Assembly: GCF_008905045.1 (NCBI RefSeq)
Contig: NZ_VWMY01000042.1
Location: forward strand, 42,328-106,327
Origin: Streptomyces albicerus
GTDB taxonomy: Bacteria; Actinomycetota; Actinomycetes; Streptomycetales; Streptomycetaceae
Length of the DNA: 64,000 nt
Reading direction: 5' to 3'
This document shows, piece by piece, positions 1 through 7,660 of this stretch. Both the position numbers and the translations under genes were made by a program. The notes under the pieces were generated by a model. That model had not been told where the DNA came from and did not search any database. It was given only the letters and a program-made list of their open reading frames with translations. How positions within the stretch are numbered: the stretch's first letter is position 1; every line of letters starts with the position of its first letter.

Positions 1-874
1 CGGCGTCCGCGAGGGCGTCGAGGGCGCGCGGCAGGAACTCGGCGGCGATGTCCTGGTGCACCAGGAGCGTCTCGGCGGCGTTGCAGACGCTGGGCCGCTG
101 CGCCTTGGAGTTGATCAGGATGTCGATCGCCATGTCGAGGTCGGCGTTCGCGTCCACGTACACGTGGCAGTTGCCGGTGCCGGTCTCGATGACCGGGACG
201 ATGGACTCCTGGACGACCGTGCGGATCAGGGAGGCGCCGCCGCGCGGAATGAGCACGTCGACGAGGCCGCGGGCGCGCATCAGCTCCCGTACGGACTCCC
301 GGCTCTCGCCCGGTACGAGCTGTACGGCGTCGGCGGGCAGGCCCGAGCCGCCGACCGCGTCGCGCAGAACCCGTACGAGGGCGGTGTTGGACTCGTACGC
401 CGAGGAGGAGCCGCGCAGCAGCACCGCGTTGCCCGCCTTCAGGCACAGGGCGGCCGCGTCGACCGTCACGTTCGGGCGGGCCTCGTAGATGATCCCGACG
501 ACGCCGAGCGGGACGCGGACCTGGCGCAGGTCGATGCCGTTCGGGAGGGTCGAGCCGCGGACGACCTCGCCGACCGGGTCGGGCAGCGCCACCACGTCGC
601 GTACGTCGGAGGCGATCGCGCGGATCCGCTCGGGCGTGAGCGTGAGCCTGTCGATGATGGACTCGCTGGTGCCGGCCTCACGGGCCCGCTCGATGTCCTT
701 GGCGTTGGCCTCGACGATCTCGCTCGTACGGACCTCCAGCGCGTCCGCGATCGCGAGCAGCGCGTCGTCCTTCTCGGCCCGCGGCAGCGGGGCGAGGTCG
801 GCGGCGGCGCCCTTGGCACGGTAGGCGGCCTGGGTGACCGGGGACATCGAGTCGTACGGCGAGAGCGTGGTCAT
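1..874 (-). CDS. proA: Glutamate-5-semialdehyde dehydrogenase (gamma-glutamyl phosphate reductase), 3' end outside window
   Basis: ProA makes glutamate-5-semialdehyde from gamma-glutamyl phosphate with NADPH, the second step of proline synthesis. The ATG at 874 opens MTTLSPYDSMSPVTQAAYRAK, and about 291 residues are visible of a family length near 420-430. The segment RPSVCNAAETLLVH contains the expected catalytic cysteine, and the stretch EARPNVTVDAAALCLKAG with the glycine-rich RGSSSAYESN is typical of the cofactor-binding fold. The C-terminus runs off the left edge, so completeness cannot be judged. It lies downstream of proB on the same strand, with one small gene between them, as usual in streptomycetes. 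The call is secure. Confidence 0.95.
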   Translation of the reverse strand, partial: MTTLSPYDSMSPVTQAAYRAKGAAADLAPLPRAEKDDALLAIADALEVRTSEIVEANAKDIERAREAGTSESIIDRLTLTPERIRAIASDVRDVVALPDPVGEVVRGSTLPNGIDLRQVRVPLGVVGIIYEARPNVTVDAAALCLKAGNAVLLRGSSSAYESNTALVRVLRDAVGGSGLPADAVQLVPGESRESVRELMRARGLVDVLIPRGGASLIRTVVQESIVPVIETGTGNCHVYVDANADLDMAIDILINSKAQRPSVCNAAETLLVHQDIAAEFLPRALDALADA

Positions 875-972
875 ATCCCGCAGGGTAGTGCGCCCGCGAA
901 AGGTGTTCAGCCGTTGTCCCACACCGCGAGACGGGTCCTGAATGCCCGTAGAAAGCGTGTACCCCGAGGTAG

Positions 973-1440
973 CTAGAACGGGTGCACGCCGACGGGGGTG
1001 GCCGGCAGCGGTCCGTACCCCTCCGAGATCCGCTGGTGGTAGGTCTCGCGGTCGATGACCTCCAGGCCGACGATCTCCCAGGGCGGCAGCTTCGAGGTCT
1101 GGCGGTGCTCGCCCCACAGGCGCAGCGCGACCGCCGCCGCGTCGTGCAGGTCGCGGGCCTCCTCCCAGTAACGGATCTCCGCGTGGTCGTTGGCGTACCG
1201 GCTGGTCAGCAGAAAGGGGTGGTCGTGGGCGAGCTGTTCGAGACCGCGCCTGACCTCCTTCAGCGGGGCCTCGTCGCCCGAGACGCTCAGCGTGACGTGC
1301 CACAGCCGCGGCAGGTCGCGCGGCTCCTCCGCCTCGTACGTGTCGCCGGCCGCGACGCTGGTGAGGGCCCGCTCCTCGCCGGCCGCTCGGGAGCCGGCAC
1401 CACCGCGGGACGCCGCCGCCCCAGGGCGCACTCGTCTCAC
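973..1440 (-). CDS. Conserved small protein between proB and proA, function unknown
   Basis: A 155-residue soluble protein that I do not recognise as a named family. The GTG start at 1440 is supported by an AAGGAGG ribosome binding site five bases upstream. After an Ala/Arg-rich, probably disordered first 40 residues, the sequence looks like a compact alpha/beta domain (LWHVTLSVSG, HDHPFLLTSRY, AEIRYWEEARDLHDAAAVALRLW, WEIVGLEVIDRETYHQR). The pattern suggests a small ferredoxin-like fold, but no catalytic motif is evident. It sits inside the pro cluster, which may only reflect conserved synteny. A role in proline metabolism would be speculation. Confidence 0.85.
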   Translation of the reverse strand: MRRVRPGAAASRGGAGSRAAGEERALTSVAAGDTYEAEEPRDLPRLWHVTLSVSGDEAPLKEVRRGLEQLAHDHPFLLTSRYANDHAEIRYWEEARDLHDAAAVALRLWGEHRQTSKLPPWEIVGLEVIDRETYHQRISEGYGPLPATPVGVHPF

Positions 1441-1569
1441 GACGGCCTCCTTTACGCAATGGGTCGCTCGGACCGAGGGGGTCTCCCTGAAACAAAGTTG
1501 AGCAGGTGGGAAGGCTTCGTGTGACCGTTTTACTGAACGTCCACCGGGGAGGGCCGTCCTTTCGGCCGT

Positions 1570-2709
1570 TTACGGGTGCAGCAGCACCAGATCGTCCCTG
1601 TGTACGACTTCGCGTTCGTACGCGGGACCCAGCTCCCTGGCCAGCTCCCGCGTGGAGCGGCCGATCAGCTGCGGGATCTCCTTGGCGTCGAAGTTGACCA
1701 GCCCCCGGGCCACCGCGCGCCCCGCGCTGTCGCGCAGTTCGACGGGGTCGCCCGCCACGAAGTCGCCCTCGACGCCCGCGATGCCGGCCGGCAGCAGGGA
1801 CGTACGCCGTTCGACGACCGCGCGCACGGCCCCGTCGTCGAGCGTGAGGGCGCCCTGCGGGGTCGACGCGTGCTGGAGCCACAGCAGCCGGTCGGCGGAG
1901 CGGCGGCCGGTGGCGTGGAAGTACGTGCCGGTGTCCCGTCCCGCGAGGGCGTCCGCGGCGTGGACCGCGCTGGTCAGCACCACCGGGATGCCGGCCGCGG
2001 CCGCGATCCGGGCCGCCTCGACCTTGGTGACCATGCCGCCGGTGCCGACGCCCGCCTTGCCCGCACTGCCGATGTCGACGTGTGCGAGGTCAGCCGGAGT
2101 GCGTACTTCCGCTATCCGCGACGTACCGGGCCTGCTGGGGTCGCCGTCGTACACACCGTCCACGTCGGAGAGGAGGACCAGCAGGTCGGCGCGTACGAGA
2201 TGGGCGACGAGCGCGGCGAGGCGGTCGTTGTCGCCGAAGCGGATCTCGTCCGTGGCAACGGTGTCGTTCTCGTTGACGACCGGCAGGGCGCCCATCGCGA
2301 GGAGCTTGTCGAGGGTGCGGGAGGCGTTGCGGTGGTGGGCGCGGCGGCTCATGTCGTCGGAGGTGAGCAGGACCTGGCCGACCCGGACGCCGTAGCGGGC
2401 GCAGGAGGCGGCGTAGCGGGCGACCAGGAGGCCCTGGCCGACGCTGGCGGCGGCCTGCTGGCGGGCGAGGTCCTTGGGGCGGCGGCGCAGGCCCAGCGGG
2501 GCGAGGCCGGCGGCGATGGCGCCGGACGAGACGAGGACGATCTCCTTCTCGCCGCCGCTGCGGGTCTTGGCTAGTACGTCCACGAGGGCGTCCACGCGGT
2601 CGGCGTCGAGGCCTCCGGACGCGGTGGTCAGGGACGAGGAACCCACCTTGACGACGATCCTGCGGGCTTCCGCCACATCCTGCCTCGCCGCCTGCACTGC
2701 CGCTGACAC
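1570..2709 (-). CDS. proB: Glutamate 5-kinase
   Basis: ProB phosphorylates glutamate with ATP to start proline synthesis. The N-terminal amino-acid-kinase domain begins VVKVGSSSLTT and carries VSSGAIAAGLAPLG and the feedback-site region VNENDTVATDEIRFGDNDRLAALVA. The last about 100 residues form a PUA domain (GAVRAVVERRTSLLPAGIAGVEGDF...GLVNFDAKEIPQLIGRS). I chose GTG 2709 (379 residues) because GGGG lies about seven bases upstream. An in-frame TTG at 2721 would add four residues but has a poorer site. Length and domain order are those of PUA-containing bacterial ProB, the form usually subject to proline inhibition. Confidence 0.95.
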   Translation of the reverse strand: MSAAVQAARQDVAEARRIVVKVGSSSLTTASGGLDADRVDALVDVLAKTRSGGEKEIVLVSSGAIAAGLAPLGLRRRPKDLARQQAAASVGQGLLVARYAASCARYGVRVGQVLLTSDDMSRRAHHRNASRTLDKLLAMGALPVVNENDTVATDEIRFGDNDRLAALVAHLVRADLLVLLSDVDGVYDGDPSRPGTSRIAEVRTPADLAHVDIGSAGKAGVGTGGMVTKVEAARIAAAAGIPVVLTSAVHAADALAGRDTGTYFHATGRRSADRLLWLQHASTPQGALTLDDGAVRAVVERRTSLLPAGIAGVEGDFVAGDPVELRDSAGRAVARGLVNFDAKEIPQLIGRSTRELARELGPAYEREVVHRDDLVLLHP

Positions 2710-3038
2710 TCTGTACCCCAATGTTCCGACCAGCCCGGTCTGTGCAATCTACGTGACAGCGGGTGGCGGACGCCGCCGCGTTTCGAGTGGCGGACGATGC
2801 GGGCGCCGGCCGGGGAACGGCAAGAGGGCCGTGTGATGAAGATGGAAGAAACTCCTCACAGGTTCCAGTCGTTTTAACCGGAAATCCGGCGATAGCTCTC
2901 CCGCAAGATTGCTAGGCGGCCCGCCGAAGTCATACGGTCAGGGATCGGCCTCTCTCGTACGAGCCTCACGGCGGTACGTCGAGGCCCGACCTCCCACGTA
3001 TCCCCCCATCCGCCGCATCCCTCGCAGGAGTCCATTCC
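2710..3038. other. Divergent intergenic region proB / TagF-like gene
   Basis: About 330 bases without a convincing gene. It must hold the proB promoter (leftward) and the promoter of the rightward gene at 3039. A run of lower GC lies at 2838-2900 and includes a small hairpin, ACCGG-AAAT-CCGG. A purine-rich CAGGAG at 3025-3030 is the ribosome binding site of the rightward gene. No confident -35/-10 pair or operator was recognised. Confidence 0.5.
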
Positions 3039-5123
3039 GTGCCCTCCGCCGGACTCGCCCCCCGCCGCATCGTGCAGCTGTCCGCGCTGCTCTCGATGTT
3101 CGCGCTCTTCACGGCCCAGATCGTCTCCGCTCTGCTGCCGAACGTCCCGGTGTTCATCGCCGCGAGCGCGGCGGGCCTCGCCCTAGACGTGTATCTGCAG
3201 TACCGGGATCCCGGACTGCTCTCACTGCTGAGCAAGGTCCGCTTCGACGTCACGGTCCGGCAGCTGCTGCGCGACATGCTGATCCTGGTGGGGCTCCTGC
3301 GGATCGACGGCATCAACCCGATGCGCGAGCAGGCGCCGCTGCTGATCGCCCTGTGCGTCTTCTACGCCCTGCACTTCGCGTGCCAGGCCGCCGCGGTCAT
3401 GGTCCGCCGCACCCGTACGCTGCCGATCGTCACCCGGAACATCGACGCGTCCGCGCTGCGCCTGACCGCCGCGCCGCCGCGGGTCCTGGCCCGCCGCCCG
3501 GGCCACCGCCTGCTCACCTTCTCGATCCCGACCACGGTCGGCCTGGTGGTCACCGCGGCCACCACGGACGCGTACTGGGGCGGGATCGGCCTCGCCCTGG
3601 CCATCGCCCTGATGGGCGGCGGCACGGCCTACCTCGGCACCTGGCTGCTGCCGAAGAAGCGCGCCAAGAGCGAGCAGAAGGTCATGGACTGGCTGGACAA
3701 GTGGCTGGCCGGCTACAAGCCGACCGTGGCCATGTACTTCTCGGGCGGTACGACCTCCGCCTACCAGGCGAACATGTGGCTCTCCACGCTCTCCTCGGTC
3801 GACGCCAAGCCGCTGATCGTGCTGCGTGAGCGCTTCATGGTGCAGAAGATCGACGCCACGGACGTGCCGGTCATCTGCTTCCCGAAGGTGTCGACGATGT
3901 TCTCGCTGGAGAACTCGACGCTGAAGATGATGCTGCACCCGGCCAACGCCGCGAAGACCTCGCAGGTCCTGCGCATCCCCACGATCAAGCACGCCTTCAT
4001 CAACCACGGCGAGAGCGACAAGCTGTCCTCCTGCAACCCGTACGCGAAGGCGTACGACGAGGTGTGGGTGGCCGGTCCCGCGGCCCGCGAGCGCTACGCA
4101 CTGGCCGAGGTCGGCGTCGAGGACAAGGACATCGTGGAGGTCGGCCGCCCGCAGCTCGCGCCGATCCGCCCCTTCTCGGGCGCGCCCACGGGCCCGTACA
4201 CGACCGTGCTGTACGCCCCCACCTGGGAGGGCTGGGACGGCAACCCCGGCAACACGTCGGTGGTGCTGGCAGGCGAGAACATCGTGCGGCGGCTGCTCGC
4301 CGACGAGGGCGTACGGCTCCTCTACAAGCCGCACCCGATGACCGGTTCCGTCGACCCGCGCGCGGGCGCCGCGAACGAGCGCATCAAGGCGATGATCCGC
4401 GAGGCCAACACCAAGCGGTCGGGCGCGCGTCCCGACGCCGCTGCCGCCGCCGAACTGGCGCGTCGTACGGCCGAGTTGGACAAGCTGACGTCCACCGACT
4501 TCCGGGAGAGCGCCGACGAGATGGAGCGGATGCTGCTCCAGGGCGCGCCGAAGGGTGACCGCGAGGCCGCCATCGTCGAGGCCACGCTGGCCTGGGAGAA
4601 GGCGTACTGGTCGTCCTTCCCGGAGTGGGAGCACCAGATCATCACGGACGCGCGGCCGGCCATCTTCGCCTGCTTCAACCAGGCCGACCTGCTGATCAGC
4701 GATGTGTCGTCGGTCGTCTCCGACTGGCTGTCCAGCGAGAAGCCGTACGCGGTCGCCAACACCTCGGGGATGTCCGAGGCGGCCTTCCGCACCGGCTTCC
4801 CGACCGTGTCCGCGGGCGCCATCCTCACGCCCAAGGCCGAGGGCGTACCGGCGCTCCTGGAGTCGGTCCGCCACCCGGAGAAGGACCACTTCACGGCGGC
4901 CCGCGCCGAGCTCAAGGAGCACCTGCTCGGCCCCTCCGACCCGCCGTCGCTGGCCCGCTTCAACGCGGCGATCGACGCCCTGTGCACCAAGGCCGACGAG
5001 CGGCGCGTGCGCATGGAGTCGCGGCTCGCCGCGGAGATCCCCTCGCCGCGGTCCGCGGCGGAGGATGCGGCCGAGGAGGCCGCGGAGGAGTCGAGCGGGG
5101 CGGAGGACTCCGTCAACGCGTAG
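3039..5123 (+). CDS. Membrane-anchored CDP-glycerol:glycerophosphotransferase-like (TagF-type) protein
   Basis: A 694-residue protein with GTG start and CAGGAG eight bases upstream. Residues 1-210 hold several hydrophobic segments (IVQLSALLSMFALFTAQIVSALL, LLIALCVFYALHFACQAAAVMV, FSIPTTVGLVVTAATTDAYW, IGLALAIALMGGGTAYLGTWLL). From about 240 a glycosyl/glycerophosphotransferase domain of the TagF/TagB superfamily follows: KHAFINHGESDKLSSCNPYAK, VLYAPTWEGW, RLLYKPHPMTG and LLISDVSSVVSDWLSSEKPYA. Such enzymes polymerise or prime teichoic-acid-like phosphate polymers from CDP-polyols. Streptomycetes carry comparable genes near the mre cluster with roles in spore-envelope glycopolymers, which fits the neighbourhood. 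The Glu/Ala-rich C-terminus (EDAAEEAAEESSGAED) is probably disordered. The exact substrate is not deducible. Confidence 0.88.
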   Translation: MPSAGLAPRRIVQLSALLSMFALFTAQIVSALLPNVPVFIAASAAGLALDVYLQYRDPGLLSLLSKVRFDVTVRQLLRDMLILVGLLRIDGINPMREQAPLLIALCVFYALHFACQAAAVMVRRTRTLPIVTRNIDASALRLTAAPPRVLARRPGHRLLTFSIPTTVGLVVTAATTDAYWGGIGLALAIALMGGGTAYLGTWLLPKKRAKSEQKVMDWLDKWLAGYKPTVAMYFSGGTTSAYQANMWLSTLSSVDAKPLIVLRERFMVQKIDATDVPVICFPKVSTMFSLENSTLKMMLHPANAAKTSQVLRIPTIKHAFINHGESDKLSSCNPYAKAYDEVWVAGPAARERYALAEVGVEDKDIVEVGRPQLAPIRPFSGAPTGPYTTVLYAPTWEGWDGNPGNTSVVLAGENIVRRLLADEGVRLLYKPHPMTGSVDPRAGAANERIKAMIREANTKRSGARPDAAAAAELARRTAELDKLTSTDFRESADEMERMLLQGAPKGDREAAIVEATLAWEKAYWSSFPEWEHQIITDARPAIFACFNQADLLISDVSSVVSDWLSSEKPYAVANTSGMSEAAFRTGFPTVSAGAILTPKAEGVPALLESVRHPEKDHFTAARAELKEHLLGPSDPPSLARFNAAIDALCTKADERRVRMESRLAAEIPSPRSAAEDAAEEAAEESSGAEDSVNA

Positions 5124-5142
5124 CCGCTGCCGCGTGAGCGAG

Positions 5143-5187
5143 CGCAGAACGAGGGCCCCGGAGATTCTCCGGGGCCCTCGTTCTGCG
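5143..5187. terminator. Strong bidirectional hairpin terminator
   Basis: A perfect 21-bp stem (5143-5163 with 5167-5187) closes a three-base ATT loop between the convergent TagF-like gene (stop 5123) and obg (stop 5294). There is no U-tract, which is usual for Streptomyces terminators. Confidence 0.9.
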
Positions 5188-5223
5188 TGATCCATGGGGT
5201 ACGTGGTCGGCTGCGGGTGTGTG

Positions 5224-5266
5224 GGGGTTTGTCGCGCAGTTCCCCGCGCCCCTGACGGGGCGCGGC
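5224..5266 (+). repeat. Dispersed intergenic repeat, family A (CGCGCAGTTCCCCGCGCCCC type)
   Basis: The core GTCGCGCAGTTCCCCGCG followed by CCCCTGACGGGGCGCGG is a hairpin-forming element. It recurs in this window near 39713 (reverse orientation), 39809, 50614 and 50688. It is one of the very common GC-rich intergenic repeats of Streptomyces genomes. This copy sits between the terminator and the end of obg. Confidence 0.85.
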
Positions 5267-5293
5267 CCCAGCCACCTCATGGGCACAGGCGCC

Positions 5294-6730
5294 CTAGAAC
5301 GGGTCGAAGTCGTCGAACTCCTTGTCCGCCTCGTCCCGCTCCGCCTGCTTCTCGCGCCGACGCTGGACGGCCGGCCGCGGCTCCTCCAGCCGGTGGTCCT
5401 CACCGCGGCGGCCGAGCATTTCCGCACCGGCCATGACCGTGGGCTCCCAGTCGAAGACGACCGCGTTCTCCTCGGGGCCGATGGCGACGCCGTCGCCCGC
5501 GCGGGCGCCCGCCTTCATCAGCGAGTCCTCCACGCCGAGGCGGTTGAGGCGGTCGGCGAGGTAGCCGACAGCCTCGTCGTTGCTGAAGTCGGTCTGGCGG
5601 ACCCAGCGCTCGGGCTTCTCGCCACGCACGCGGAAGAGGCCGTCCTCCTCCTGGACCACCGTGAAGCCGGCGTCGTCGACCGCCTTCGGGCGGATGACGA
5701 TGCGGGTGGCCTCTTCCTTCGGCTTCGCCGCACGCGCCTTCGCGACCAGGCCGGCGAGGGCGAAGGAGAGCTCCTTGAGGCCCGTGTGGGCCACCGCCGA
5801 GACCTCGAAGACCTGGTAGCCGCGCGCCTCCAGGTCCGGGCGGACCATCTCGGCCAGGTCCTTGCCGTCCGGTACGTCGATCTTGTTGAGGACGACGAGA
5901 CGCGGCCGGTTGCCGAGGCCGCCGTACTGCTTCAGCTCCTCCTCGATCATGTCGAGGTCGGAGACCGGGTCACGGTCCGATTCGAGGGTCGCCGTGTCGA
6001 GGACGTGGACCAGCACCTCGCAGCGCTCCACGTGGCGCAGGAACTCCAGGCCCAGGCCCTTGCCCTGGCTGGCGCCCGGGATCAGTCCCGGCACGTCCGC
6101 GATCGTGTAGACCGTCGAGCCCGCCGTCACCACGCCCAGGTTCGGGACCAGCGTGGTGAAGGGGTAGTCCGCGATCTTCGGCTTCGCGGCCGAGAGAACC
6201 GAGATCAGCGACGACTTGCCCGCACTCGGGTAGCCGACCAGCGCCACGTCCGCGACCGTCTTCAGCTCCAGGACGATGTCCTGGAGGTCACCGGGAACGC
6301 CCAGCAGCGCGAAGCCGGGCGCCTTGCGGCGGGCCGAGGCCAGCGCCGCGTTGCCGAGGCCGCCACGGCCGCCCTGGGCGGCGACGTACGACGTGCCGTG
6401 CCCGACCAGGTCCGCGAGCACGTTGCCCGCCTTGTCCATGACGACCGTGCCGTCGGGGACCGGCAGGATCAGGTCCTGGCCGTCCTTGCCGGACCGGTTG
6501 CCGCCCTCGCCGGGCTTGCCGTTGGTGGCCTTGCGGTGCGGGGAGTGGTGGTAGTCGAGGAGCGTGGTGACGGACTGGTCGACGATCAGGATCACGTCAC
6601 CGCCACGGCCGCCGTTGCCGCCGTCCGGGCCGCCGAGCGGCTTGAACTTCTCCCGGTGGACGGAGGCACAGCCGTGACCTCCGCTACCCGCGGCGACATG
6701 CAGCTCGACGCGGTCCACGAAGGTGGTCAT
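5294..6730 (-). CDS. obgE: Obg family GTPase (ribosome biogenesis / stress GTPase)
   Basis: A 478-residue large-subunit assembly GTPase, known in Streptomyces as a regulator of differentiation. The glycine-rich Obg fold fills residues 1-160 (AAGSGGHGCASVHREKF, GGRGGLGNAALAS). The G domain follows, with P-loop GYPSAGKSSL, switch DYPFTTLVPNLG, G3 DVPGLIPGAS and G4 NKIDVPD. The C-terminal OCT domain (RKPKAVDDAG...-like segment with WVRQTDFSNDEAVGYLADRLNRLGVED) and an acidic tail EFDDFDPF complete it. It is the last gene of the rplU-rpmA-obg cluster, a nearly universal bacterial arrangement. The ATG at 6730 is the natural start. Confidence 0.97.
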   Translation of the reverse strand: MTTFVDRVELHVAAGSGGHGCASVHREKFKPLGGPDGGNGGRGGDVILIVDQSVTTLLDYHHSPHRKATNGKPGEGGNRSGKDGQDLILPVPDGTVVMDKAGNVLADLVGHGTSYVAAQGGRGGLGNAALASARRKAPGFALLGVPGDLQDIVLELKTVADVALVGYPSAGKSSLISVLSAAKPKIADYPFTTLVPNLGVVTAGSTVYTIADVPGLIPGASQGKGLGLEFLRHVERCEVLVHVLDTATLESDRDPVSDLDMIEEELKQYGGLGNRPRLVVLNKIDVPDGKDLAEMVRPDLEARGYQVFEVSAVAHTGLKELSFALAGLVAKARAAKPKEEATRIVIRPKAVDDAGFTVVQEEDGLFRVRGEKPERWVRQTDFSNDEAVGYLADRLNRLGVEDSLMKAGARAGDGVAIGPEENAVVFDWEPTVMAGAEMLGRRGEDHRLEEPRPAVQRRREKQAERDEADKEFDDFDPF

Positions 6731-6797
6731 GGGATGTGCCTCCAGTTACGTACGGAAATCTCTACGCAGAATTCTCTGCTCAGTTGAAACACGCGAA

Positions 6798-6836
6798 AGG
6801 CGGACCCGCTTCCCGTACGGGAAGTGAGGTCCGCCT
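6798..6836 (-). terminator. Hairpin between rpmA and obg
   Basis: A two-part stem: outer 9 bp AGGCGGACC/GGTCCGCCT (6798-6806, 6828-6836) and an inner 16-base palindrome CTTCCCGTACGGGAAG. It lies 15 bases past the rpmA stop in the rpmA-obg gap. It is likely an attenuating terminator or 3'-protecting element that lets the two ribosomal genes be expressed above obg. Confidence 0.75.
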
Positions 6837-6850
6837 CGCGAAAGATCCGG

Positions 6851-7105
6851 TCAGGCGACCGGAACGATGTTCACGACCTTGCGGCCACGGTGAGTACCGA
6901 ACTCCACCGCACCGGCGGCCAGGGCGAACAGCGTGTCGTCCTTGCCACGGCCGACGCTCGCGCCGGGGTGGAAGTGGGTGCCGCGCTGGCGGACCAGGAT
7001 CTCACCGGCGTTGACGACCTGACCGCCGAAGCGCTTCACGCCGAGCCGCTGAGCATTGGAGTCGCGACCGTTCCGGGTGGACGATGCGCCCTTCTTGTGT
7101 GCCAT
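6851..7105 (-). CDS. rpmA: 50S ribosomal protein L27
   Basis: An 84-residue basic protein beginning MAHKKGASSTRNGRDSNAQR and continuing LGVKRFGGQVVNAGEILVRQRGT, the invariant L27 N-terminus that reaches the peptidyl-transferase centre. There is no N-terminal cleavage extension of the Firmicutes type. It starts 14 bases after the rplU stop, so both are co-transcribed. Confidence 0.98.
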   Translation of the reverse strand: MAHKKGASSTRNGRDSNAQRLGVKRFGGQVVNAGEILVRQRGTHFHPGASVGRGKDDTLFALAAGAVEFGTHRGRKVVNIVPVA

Positions 7106-7119
7106 CTCTCCTCAGTCCC

Positions 7120-7440
7120 TTACTTCGCAGCCGCGGGGATCTCAGTGACCTTGATCGCCGTGTACTGCTGGCGGTGGCCCTGACGACGGCGGTAGCCGGT
7201 CTTGTTCTTGTAGCGAAGGATGTCGATCTTCGCGCCCTTGTGGTGGTCCACGACCTCGGCCTGGACCTTGATGCCGGCAAGCACCCACGGGTCGCTGGTG
7301 ACGGCGTCACCGTCGACAACGAGCAGCGTCGAGAGCTCGACCGTGTCGCCGACCTTGGCAGTGGAAATCTTGTCAACCTCAACGATGTCGCCGACAGCAA
7401 CCTTGTGCTGGCGACCACCGCTGCGCACGATGGCGTACAC
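7120..7440 (-). CDS. rplU: 50S ribosomal protein L21
   Basis: A 106-residue protein starting MYAIVRSGGRQHKVAVGDIVEVDKI with the L21 signature near the C-terminus (YKNKTGYRRRQGHRQQYTAIKVTEI). The start codon is GTG, as read at the top of the coding strand (complement of 7438-7440). It is first in the rplU-rpmA-obg unit and is preceded by a structured leader. Confidence 0.98.
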   Translation of the reverse strand: MYAIVRSGGRQHKVAVGDIVEVDKISTAKVGDTVELSTLLVVDGDAVTSDPWVLAGIKVQAEVVDHHKGAKIDILRYKNKTGYRRRQGHRQQYTAIKVTEIPAAAK

Positions 7441-7575
7441 GCGGATCTCTCTTTCGCTCGAAATCGGAATCCCCGCAGTCCAGCCGCCGACTGAAGCAGG
7501 CGGCCTCTCCCGGGGCGCGAGGCACCGGGAGGAAGAGGTTTACGGGAATGCGGCATGTCTATGGACACGCCGAGG
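7441..7575 (-). promoter_or_regulatory. Structured rplU 5' leader, possible r-protein autoregulatory element
   Basis: Three hairpins precede rplU: GCCGCC/GGCGGC (7483-7504), CTCCCGG/CCGGGAG with flanking CCTCT/AGAGG pairs (about 7504-7538), and GGCATGTC/GACACGCC around a TATG loop (7552-7571). L21 leaders with autogenous control are known in other phyla. Here regulation is inferred only from the structure and position. Confidence 0.4.
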
Positions 7576-7660
7576 GTCAAGGTTACGGGGCCCCGACCTG
7601 GGGGTCAAACCGGGCCCGGGGCAGCTCGCGCCCGGGCCCCGCACGGCCGACCGCTCACCG

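Noticed and set aside
973..2709. Frameshifted or broken proA/proB region
   Set aside because: Both enzymes are intact within the window; the intervening small gene has its own strong ribosome binding site.
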